From: Elusimicrobiota bacterium
Lineage (GTDB): Bacteria; Elusimicrobiota; Elusimicrobia; UBA1565; UBA9628
DNA: 10,451 nucleotides
Assembly (NCBI GenBank): GCA_023249695.1
Contig: JAHFCD010000001.1
Coordinates: 1 to 10,451 of the forward strand
Direction of reading: 5' to 3'
The position numbers and the translations under genes were made by a program. Of the stretch, positions 1 through 5,258 are shown piece after piece. The notes under the pieces were generated by a model. The model searched no databases. It was given only the letters and a program-made list of their open reading frames with translations, and was not told where the DNA came from. Every line of letters begins with the position of its first letter. Position 1 is the first letter of the stretch.

Positions 1-1
1 T

Positions 2-1072
2 CCGCCGGCGCCGGCCGCTCCGGCCGCCGCGGCCGCGCCTGCCCCGACCTCGAAGGGCTTCTTTAAGGACCTGAAGCGCGCCGCCGTCGGCGAGCCGCCC
101 GCGCCCCCTGCCGGCGCTCCGCCCGCGCCTCCTGCGCCGGCGGGCACCAAGATCCAGGTCTTCGAGGACGACGGCGTCACGCTCATCCGCGAATTCGACA
201 CCCAGCCCGAAGCCGACGAGTTCGTCAAGAACGGCGGCAAGGTGACTCCCCCGCCCGCGGCGCCTCCGGCCGGAGCCCCGGCTGACGTCCTGGCCAAGCC
301 GTTCATGGGCCGCGCCGACATCGCCACGCAGGCCGCCGCCGAAGAGCTCTACCGAAAGAGCCAGACCGAGGGCGTCCGCCTCGCCGGCGAGCTGAAGGCC
401 CGCGACGCGAAGATTTTGGAACAGGACGGCCGCGTGGCCGCCCTGACGAAAGAGCTCGAACTCGCCAGGAAAACCCCGGCGATGGCCGAGCTCAACGAGG
501 AGCAGCTCGACGCGCTTTACAAGGAAAACCCTCGTAAGGCCCACGAGTACGTCGAAGCGAAGAAGGAGCGCGACCGCGCCAACAAGGAGGCCGTCGAGAC
601 GGCCGCCCGCGAGGTGAAGGATCGCGCCGAGGCTTCCCGGAGAATCGACCTCGAGTCGATCAAGACCTGGGAGTCGATGGCGAAGGACACGAAGACCTAC
701 CCTCAATTCGCAGAGCTGGAGTCCCGAATCGACGCCATCTATAAAGCCTCGTTCCGCGATGGGAAGAGCCCGTTCGACTCTAACCCCGACGCGCCGAAGA
801 TGCTTTACCGCATGGCTCAGGGGGATATCCGCCTGGAGCTCTTGGGGAAGGGAGTCGAGGCCGAAGCCGACGCCGTCGAGAAGGCCAGACTGAAGTCCGA
901 GGCGGACGCTGCCGCCCTTCGGGCCGCGAACGGCGGGGCGGGAGCTCGTGAGCTCCCGAAGAAGGATACCCGCACCGAACAGCAGAAGAGCGACGATGCG
1001 TGGCGCGAGCAGCGCCGAAAGGCGCGATCCGAAGGCCACAGCAAGGTTTTCAAGGAACGCCCTAAGACGTAA
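2..1072 (+). CDS. Scaffold-like head assembly protein, 5' partial
   Basis: The frame is open from the first complete codon to TAA at 1070-1072, so 356 residues are visible and the true start lies left of the window. A GTG at 242 is in the same frame but is probably internal, because coding-like sequence continues upstream of it and it has no clear ribosome binding site. Visible codons 1-50 are an Ala/Pro-rich linker with a short FFKDLKRA patch. About codons 50-80 look like a small folded piece (KIQVFEDDGVTLIREF). The rest is charged and helical, with a coiled-coil stretch at about codons 110-150 and a second at about 285-310, ending in a strongly basic tail (REQRRKARSEGHSKVFKERP). Scaffolding proteins are typically helical, charged and encoded directly before the major capsid gene with a basic C-terminal coat-binding segment, which is the situation here. 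The role is inferred from architecture and position; the family is not recognised. The overlapping minus-strand frame is a composition shadow. Confidence 0.72.
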   Translation, partial: PPAPAAPAAAAAPAPTSKGFFKDLKRAAVGEPPAPPAGAPPAPPAPAGTKIQVFEDDGVTLIREFDTQPEADEFVKNGGKVTPPPAAPPAGAPADVLAKPFMGRADIATQAAAEELYRKSQTEGVRLAGELKARDAKILEQDGRVAALTKELELARKTPAMAELNEEQLDALYKENPRKAHEYVEAKKERDRANKEAVETAAREVKDRAEASRRIDLESIKTWESMAKDTKTYPQFAELESRIDAIYKASFRDGKSPFDSNPDAPKMLYRMAQGDIRLELLGKGVEAEADAVEKARLKSEADAAALRAANGGAGARELPKKDTRTEQQKSDDAWREQRRKARSEGHSKVFKERPKT

Positions 1073-1083
1073 GGAGAAAATTT

Positions 1084-2244
1084 ATGATCATTTCCGTGGT
1101 TGCCGGCGCCCGCAGCACCGCTACGATCAACACCGAAGGCCGCAACGTCCGCGACGTCGAGCCGGACCTGCAGGAGCTCGAGCCCTCCGAGGCCCCGCTC
1201 ACGCAGATCCTCTCGCGCCTCGAGACCGTCGAGGCGTCCAACATGCTCGTCGAGTGGTACGAGGACCAGCTCCTCCCCGACTTCGACACCCTCGGCGCCG
1301 CCCTGGGCGCCGCGGACGCGACGATGACCGTGACGAACTTCGCGTTCTACGTCTACGGCGACCTCGTCAAGGTCAACGACAACGAGATCGTGCGCGTCTC
1401 CGCGACGCCCACGACCGTCGCCGTGGCCATCCAGCGCGGCTACGGCAACGCCGCCCTGGCCGCGCCGAACGGAGCGCGCCTCTTCATCACCGGCAACGCC
1501 GGCATGGAAGGCGACGGCTTCCGCCCGTCCCTCACCACGCAGAAGGTCCCGCGCTACAACTACTGCCAGAAGATCGAGACCGCGATCAAGTGGACCGAGG
1601 AAGAGATCAACACCGAGACCTTCGCCGGCCGCGACCTGCCCAACGAGCAGGACAAGGCGATCATCGAGCAGAAGAAGCGGTACGAGAAGCTGTTCGTCCA
1701 CGGCATGCCGAACCTCGACCAGACCGGCGCGTACCCGGTCCGCACGTTCGGCGGGATGCTCTACTACATCCAGACGAACGTCAAGGACGTCTCGGCCGGC
1801 TTCACCGAGGCCGAGTTCGAGGACTTCATGCGGATCTGCTTCCGCTACGGCGGCCGCCACAAGCTGCTGTTCTGCTCGCCCAAGGCGATCCAGAGCATCA
1901 ACGCCTTCTCGCGCGGCAAGCTGATGACGTACACGGACGACGACTCCTACGGCGTGACGATCACGGAGTACAAGTCCGCCGGCCGCCACATCGGCCTGAT
2001 CGAGGAGCCGCTGCTGACGAACGCCTCCCTGAACGACCTCACCGGCATCGCGGGGTACGCCTTCCTCGTCGATCCGATGAACGTCAAGAAGGTGGACTTC
2101 CGCGGGAAGTACGGCCAGACCAAGCTCCACGAGAACCTGCAGAACCCGGGCGACATGTTCCGGGTCGACGCGGTCCGCGGGACGCCGTCCTTCAAGATGT
2201 TCCTCGACCAGACGCACGGTCTCCTGACCGGGATCAACGACTAA
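1084..2244 (+). CDS. Major capsid protein, SU10/DUF5309-like
   Basis: 386 residues. The start is fixed by AAGGAG at 1071-1076, overlapping the previous stop and 7 nt from the ATG. This is probably the shell subunit, a HK97-fold coat protein of the SU10-type group (Pfam DUF5309). Supporting features are an N-terminal arm ending in a short acidic patch with PLTQILSRLE (about residues 38-47), a central region typical of this group (PNGARLFITGNAGMEGDG, residues 128-145, then TQKVPRYNYCQ), and a helix rich in E and K at about 185-205 (EQDKAIIEQKKRYEKLF) resembling the spine-helix region. A beta-rich C-terminal half follows, ending in a segment of the kind often seen in this family (KYGQTKLHENLQNPGDMFRVD). 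Length fits family members of about 300-400 residues. The scaffold-like gene directly upstream supports the call. Family assignment is pattern recognition from memory, not a search. No signal peptide is present, unlike the next gene. Confidence 0.8.
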   Translation: MIISVVAGARSTATINTEGRNVRDVEPDLQELEPSEAPLTQILSRLETVEASNMLVEWYEDQLLPDFDTLGAALGAADATMTVTNFAFYVYGDLVKVNDNEIVRVSATPTTVAVAIQRGYGNAALAAPNGARLFITGNAGMEGDGFRPSLTTQKVPRYNYCQKIETAIKWTEEEINTETFAGRDLPNEQDKAIIEQKKRYEKLFVHGMPNLDQTGAYPVRTFGGMLYYIQTNVKDVSAGFTEAEFEDFMRICFRYGGRHKLLFCSPKAIQSINAFSRGKLMTYTDDDSYGVTITEYKSAGRHIGLIEEPLLTNASLNDLTGIAGYAFLVDPMNVKKVDFRGKYGQTKLHENLQNPGDMFRVDAVRGTPSFKMFLDQTHGLLTGIND

Positions 2245-2257
2245 ACCATCGGGTGAA

Positions 2258-2290
2258 CCTCTGCCGGGCCAATCGTAGGCCCGGCAGAGG
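2258..2290 (+). terminator. Perfect 13-bp stem-loop behind the capsid gene
   Basis: CCTCTGCCGGGCC (2258-2270) pairs without mismatch with GGCCCGGCAGAGG (2278-2290) around the 7-nt loop AATCGTA. The hairpin begins 14 nt after the capsid stop codon. There is no T-run after the stem on either strand; the downstream sequence is AGCCCAATAAAGGA, which leads into the next RBS. It could therefore be a leaky terminator, an mRNA processing or 3'-end protecting structure that raises capsid mRNA stability, or an attenuator for downstream genes. The structure is seen; the function is inferred. Confidence 0.55.
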
Positions 2291-2311
2291 AGCCCAATAA
2301 AGGAAAAAATC

Positions 2312-2389
2312 ATGAACTACAAGAAAATCCCGGTGACGGTGCTTCTGGTCCTGGCCGCGGCCCTCTCGATGGCGCCCCGGTCGCAGGCG
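2312..2389 (+). other. Predicted Sec signal peptide coding region (285-residue protein)
   Basis: Residues 1-26: a positively charged n-region (two Lys), a 13-residue hydrophobic core and a S-Q-A cleavage motif with Ala at -1 and Ser at -3. There is no lipobox cysteine near the site, so signal peptidase I rather than II would be expected. Initiation at this ATG is supported by the upstream Shine-Dalgarno match; an internal ATG at codon 20 lies at the end of the hydrophobic core and would remove the signal. Confidence 0.75.
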
Positions 2390-3169
2390 GCTTCTCTCGA
2401 GGACGCGCAGATGAAGCTCGCGGGGGCCATCGGCCTCTCCGCGCGCTCCAACTCCGCCGACTCCGGCGAAGGCGTCATGAACGTGCAGTACATCGGGACC
2501 GGCTCGGACCCGATCGTGACGATCACCTCCACGGCGATGACGTTCTACTCCGCCGCGGGCGTGCCCGACACGACCATCGGCACGGCCGGCGTGGTGACGT
2601 TCGCTTCGACGGCGGGCTGCTCGACGCTCGGCGGCCTGTGCGACTACATCGAAGCCCGTACGAACTATCGCTGCCGCCTGACCGGCGGAAAGCGGGATGA
2701 CTTGCCGATCCTTCTCCGGGACCAGACCGCGACGACCGCGGTTCGGCGCCTGAGCGGCGACGGCCAGAACCTCCAGCTCGAGGGCGCCTCGGCCGGCGGC
2801 GACGGCTCGGCCTACGCCATCCGTCAGGGCTTCACGCCTCCGTCCGGGAAGCGCGTCGTCCTTCGCAAGTGCACCACCATCACCAACGCGGTCGGCACCT
2901 TGCTCGTCTACGGCAAGACCGCCGCGCTGGCGAACAACATCCTCAACCTCGGCTCGGCGACGCCTCCGATCCGAAACGACTCGACCTTGGTGTGGAGCGA
3001 GCCTACCGAGTCCGCGACGTCCCTCACCGAGGACTGGACGACCACCAACGGCGGAGTCGGCGGAGGCATCGAGTTCGCCACCGACGAGCACGTCGTCGTC
3101 AGCGCCGGGAACGTCGCGACCGTTCAGCTCGCGGCCGACTTCCTTCAGTGCTCGGTCGAGTTCCGCTAA
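2312..3169 (+). CDS. Secreted or exported protein of unknown function in the head module
   Basis: 285 residues, not recognised. The start ATG has AAAGGA at 2299-2304, 7 nt upstream. The N-terminus is a textbook Sec signal peptide: basic MNYKK, hydrophobic core VTVLLVLAAALSM (residues 8-20), then a polar stretch with a likely type I cleavage site after SQA (residue 26). The mature part is rich in G, T, S and V, suggesting a beta fold: residues 56-98 (YIGTGSDPIVTITS, GVVTFAST), then a Cys-containing segment AGCSTLGGLCDYIEARTNYRC (Cys 103, 110, 121) and further Cys at 187 and 280. The middle contains glycine-rich loops, and the C-terminal half has VVLRKCTTITNAVGTLLVYG and a hydrophobic last strand. 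By position it could be a decoration or fibre-base protein of the capsid, but an export signal is odd for a protein added to particles in the cytoplasm. It could instead be a moron-type gene acting in the host envelope. It is flanked by strong stem-loops on both sides. Confidence 0.85.
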   Translation: MNYKKIPVTVLLVLAAALSMAPRSQAASLEDAQMKLAGAIGLSARSNSADSGEGVMNVQYIGTGSDPIVTITSTAMTFYSAAGVPDTTIGTAGVVTFASTAGCSTLGGLCDYIEARTNYRCRLTGGKRDDLPILLRDQTATTAVRRLSGDGQNLQLEGASAGGDGSAYAIRQGFTPPSGKRVVLRKCTTITNAVGTLLVYGKTAALANNILNLGSATPPIRNDSTLVWSEPTESATSLTEDWTTTNGGVGGGIEFATDEHVVVSAGNVATVQLAADFLQCSVEFR

Positions 3170-3187
3170 AGAAGTTCTGACGGAGTA

Positions 3188-3215
3188 GGGGCGGCGTCCG
3201 CAAGGGCGCCGCCCC
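3188..3215 (+). terminator. 12-bp stem-loop with GCAA (GNRA) tetraloop
   Basis: GGGGCGGCGTCC (3188-3199) pairs with GGGCGCCGCCCC (3204-3215), 12 pairs including one G-U (3197 with 3206), closed by the tetraloop GCAA, a GNRA loop known to be very stable. It starts 18 nt after the stop of the 285-residue gene. It is followed by GAACCCGTCGC, not by a T-run. It may be a terminator, an RNA processing or protection site, or part of a structured leader for the next gene. Confidence 0.55.
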
Positions 3216-3231
3216 GAACCCGTCGCAGTGA

Positions 3232-3268
3232 CCCGGCAAACCCGGGAAGACGTAACGGGCAAACCCCG
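3232..3268 (+). repeat. Twin mini-hairpins with identical CAAAC loops
   Basis: CCCGG-CAAAC-CCGGG (3232-3246; 5 bp) and CGGG-CAAAC-CCCG (3256-3268; 4 bp) follow each other in the 5' leader of the gene that starts at 3284. They share the 9-nt direct repeat GGCAAACCC (3235-3243 and 3258-3266). The stems are short, and in GC-rich DNA such pairs can arise by chance, but the repeated loop and position just before the RBS make a regulatory or protein-binding role conceivable. Confidence 0.35.
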
Positions 3269-3283
3269 CGTAGGAGAAAATCC

Positions 3284-3919
3284 GTGGAAAACAAAATTCC
3301 CGAAGTCGGACCCGACAGCCCCGCAGGGATGCGCTGGTTCATCTCTTGCCGGTACCCGAACCTCGTCGTGACGATCCGCTCGGCCCAGGACAAGACGACC
3401 ACCGCCCCCCGCATCCCCGGCGTGTACGCCTCGTTCCGCAGCATGGCCAAGCCCAACACCCTGCAGGGGAAGGGCCAGCGCGGCACCGCGAACTACGACG
3501 GCACGGACGCCAACGACAGCGGTAAGTGGGGCATCTACGGCCCGATCATGGATCCCGGCCCGGAGCCCGAGGGCGGCTACAAGGACGACGCCAACACCGT
3601 TCCGAAGGCCGAGCGCCTGAAGGCCTCCAAGAAGAAGGAGAATCGCGAGACGATCGACCGCCTCCGCGATACCGACCACTATCTGAAGACTCGCCAGATC
3701 AACGAGGTGGACATCCACTCCGTCCTGGCCGAGGTGGACTGGGACCCGACCCCTCACTGCGGAAGCATCATCGGCGTCGTCACCCGCGGCCGCGTGGCCG
3801 TCGGCAAGGAAGGCATCATCGGCGAGCCCGGAGCCGAGGCTCCCGCCGAAGCGCGTTCCGCCCCGCCCGCCGCCAAGGTTCCGAGCCTCGGCAAGAAAAA
3901 GACCGCTGCCGCCGCCTGA
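3284..3919 (+). CDS. Unknown virion-module protein, 211 residues
   Basis: GTG start chosen because AGGAG (3272-3276) lies 7 nt upstream and no other start is near an RBS. Function not recognised. Residues 17-55 (RWFISCRYPNLVVTI, then GVYASFRSM) look like a small beta-rich domain. Residues 60-105 are Gly/Asp/Pro-rich and probably flexible. Residues 106-130 are a highly charged helix (KAERLKASKKKENRETIDRL), followed by DHYLKTRQINEVDIHSVLAEVDW (split as about 131-153), which looks structured. Residues 181-211 are a low-complexity Ala/Pro/Glu tail ending in KKK and five alanines with one Thr. The stop is 14 nt before the next start, so it is co-transcribed with it. The N-terminal pattern (aromatic-basic-Y-x-x-L) resembles that of the next protein. 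Its place between capsid and neck adaptor genes suggests a head-tail joining or head-completion part, but this is only context. Confidence 0.75.
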   Translation: MENKIPEVGPDSPAGMRWFISCRYPNLVVTIRSAQDKTTTAPRIPGVYASFRSMAKPNTLQGKGQRGTANYDGTDANDSGKWGIYGPIMDPGPEPEGGYKDDANTVPKAERLKASKKKENRETIDRLRDTDHYLKTRQINEVDIHSVLAEVDWDPTPHCGSIIGVVTRGRVAVGKEGIIGEPGAEAPAEARSAPPAAKVPSLGKKKTAAAA

Positions 3920-3933
3920 TCGCAAGGAGAATT

Positions 3934-4362
3934 ATGCCCGAGAAACGCGCCGAAGCCGCTCCGAAGACGTACGTCTCGAAGTACAAGGACCTGTCGCTCT
4001 CCTTCCCCATCCAGAACGGGGGCATCGACACCATGCGCTTCGTGAACGGTGAGTTCACGACGAAGTTCGTGGACGAGCAGGAGCACATCGAAGGCCTGCC
4101 CGCGTCGCACGGCATCACGGTCAAGCCCTCCGAGCGCGCCACGCTCGAGGCCAAGGCCAAGCATCTGCGCGAGGTCGCCGACGCGGCCGACGCCGAGGCG
4201 GAGGCCGCGGAAGACGCTCTCGCGGCCCTCGACAAGCCGAAGGCCGAGCCCAAGCTCGAGCCGAAGCCGAAAGCCGAGCCCAAGGGCAAGAAGAAGCCCG
4301 AGCCCAAGCCGAAGGACGAGCCGGCTCCCGCGACCGAGCCGAAGAAGCCGGACGCCGTTTAA
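3934..4362 (+). CDS. Small unknown protein with K/P/E-rich tail
   Basis: 142 residues from the ATG at 3934, chosen because AAGGAG (3924-3929) is 4 nt upstream and the previous gene stops at 3919; the same frame stays open upstream to 3526 only as a shadow of the preceding gene. Residues 12-55 form the likely folded part (YVSKYKDLSLSFPI, MRFVNGEFTTKFVDEQEHIEGL). This 'F-x-nG-x-(F/Y)-x-T-x' layout with acidic residues after it is seen in small phage structural proteins of unknown role. Residues 65-98 are an Ala/Glu coiled-coil-like helix. Residues 99-142 are a repetitive Lys/Pro/Glu tail of the KPKAEPK type, expected to be unfolded. Possible roles are a head-completion protein or a chaperone-like assembly protein; the sequence does not decide. 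Function unknown. Confidence 0.75.
   Translation: MPEKRAEAAPKTYVSKYKDLSLSFPIQNGGIDTMRFVNGEFTTKFVDEQEHIEGLPASHGITVKPSERATLEAKAKHLREVADAADAEAEAAEDALAALDKPKAEPKLEPKPKAEPKGKKKPEPKPKDEPAPATEPKKPDAV
4234..4284 (+). repeat. Imperfect 21-bp direct repeat in K/P/E tail
   Basis: The 21 bases at 4234-4254 and 4264-4284 differ at one position (AAGCCGAAG versus AAGCCGAAA at the start, then identical), both encoding KPKAEPK. A weaker related copy follows at about 4294-4320 (KPEPKPKDEP). This in-frame repeat is the kind of tract expected to change length by slippage or recombination. Confidence 0.6.
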
Positions 4363-4395
4363 CCGAGAACCACAGAAAGACAGGGGGCCTCGCCG

Positions 4396-5199
4396 ATGAA
4401 TCTCGTTGATTTCATGACGTGGGTGAAACGAGAATCACGCTACGGCGGGGCCCCCATCATTTCCGGGGCCGCGGCGGCCGCAGACCGCGCCACCCTCGAT
4501 ATCCTCACCTCGATCAACGCCCGGCGCAAGCGCATCTGGCGCAAAAGCGAGAACTGGGACTGGCAGTACACGCAGCTCGCCTTCGCGGTCACGCCCGGAA
4601 CCGTCAACTACGCGGTGACGCCTCTGGTTGCCGGCGCAGGCATCGACCGCATCCGCAACATCATCCCGAACGACTCCACTGTCGTTCCCCCTATCTCCGG
4701 GAAGGCGCTGACCTTGCGGACCGAGCGCCAGTTCTTCGAGGAGATCAACAATTACGACCCGAACTACTCCGGGATCCCGGAGAAGTACCTCAACATGGGC
4801 CGAGACCCCGTGACGGGGCTCTGGCAGATCAGGATTTGGCCCGGGCCCGTCTCCGCGTTCACGATGGGCGGCTCCGCGAAGGGCGTCCTGAACACCTTCA
4901 TCATCGGTGACGTCACCGGCGTCGCGCCGTTCAGCGCCGGGAACATCGCGGGCGTCATCAACCCGCCGCTCGACTACTTCCCTGACGGCATCATCGAGGA
5001 CGTCCTCTTCGAGGGCGTCATGTCCGACGTGGACTACATCCAGGGCGACAAGGAAGGCGCCCGGAACAAGGACCAGTCCTTCGAGGCCAAGATCAAGCTG
5101 CTGGCGGCCGAGCAGGCCAGCGCGGCGAAGGACAACACCCCGATCACCCGGCCCCTGCCGCTCCTCGTCAGGCGCCGCATGGCCTCACGGAGACGGTAA
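4396..5199 (+). CDS. Neck adaptor-like (head-tail connector) protein
   Basis: 267 residues. The start ATG has AGGGGG at 4382-4387, 8 nt upstream. The layout matches proteins that sit under the portal in short-tailed phages (P22 gp4 / T7 gp11-like adaptor group): an N-terminal helical part (residues 1-48) with RATLDILTSINARRKRIWRK, the motif NWDWQYTQLAFAVTPGTVNY (53-72), a beta-rich centre with RIRNII, then SGIPEKYLNMG (125-135), RIWPGPVSA (146-154), and a late helix after PPLDYFPDGIIEDVLFEGV (190-208), followed by DYIQGDKEGA and a lysine-rich helix. In such families an 'N-x-A...W-x-W', 'G-x-P-x-x-Y', 'x-x-P-x-P' and 'D-x-F-P' series recurs in this order; the variants here follow it. The gene overlaps the next start by 1 nt (TAATG), which suggests translational coupling with the neck/tail protein. 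Assignment by pattern, not by search. The tail is basic (LLVRRRMASRRR). Confidence 0.65.
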   Translation: MNLVDFMTWVKRESRYGGAPIISGAAAAADRATLDILTSINARRKRIWRKSENWDWQYTQLAFAVTPGTVNYAVTPLVAGAGIDRIRNIIPNDSTVVPPISGKALTLRTERQFFEEINNYDPNYSGIPEKYLNMGRDPVTGLWQIRIWPGPVSAFTMGGSAKGVLNTFIIGDVTGVAPFSAGNIAGVINPPLDYFPDGIIEDVLFEGVMSDVDYIQGDKEGARNKDQSFEAKIKLLAAEQASAAKDNTPITRPLPLLVRRRMASRRR

Positions 5200-5258
5200 T
5201 GCGTCGATCGCTGCTCTCCGCCGTCCTGCTCCTGGCGGGGGCCATCACCTCGAGCGCG
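5199..5258 (+). other. Predicted Sec signal peptide coding region (984-residue protein)
   Basis: Residues 1-20: MRR, hydrophobic core LLSAVLLLAGAI (about 5-16), then T-S-S-A with a likely signal peptidase I site after Ala20. No ATG, GTG or TTG codon occurs in frame between 5202 and the conserved GGL/RPG region, so translation of the conserved protein can hardly begin downstream of the signal unless it uses a rare start such as CTG. Confidence 0.7.

Noticed and set aside
242..1072. GTG at 242 as start of the scaffold-like gene
   Set aside because: The frame continues upstream without a stop to the window edge with protein-like sequence, and no Shine-Dalgarno sequence precedes 242.
817..2313. 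Long minus-strand open frame across the scaffold and capsid genes
   Set aside because: It is antisense to the well-supported capsid gene, rich in V, R, G, E and D as expected from the complement of GC-biased codons, and has no RBS context.
3228..3371. Small open frame starting with GTG before and across the start of the 211-residue gene
   Set aside because: It has no RBS, overlaps the next gene's start and most of it lies over the structured leader.
2234..3925. 563-residue minus-strand open frame
   Set aside because: It runs antisense through three plus-strand genes and two intergenic hairpins; its composition is that of a reverse-complement shadow.
3526..3933. Upstream extension of the 142-residue gene
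   Set aside because: It overlaps the 211-residue gene in another frame, is Arg/His-rich shadow sequence, and a strong RBS marks the ATG at 3934.
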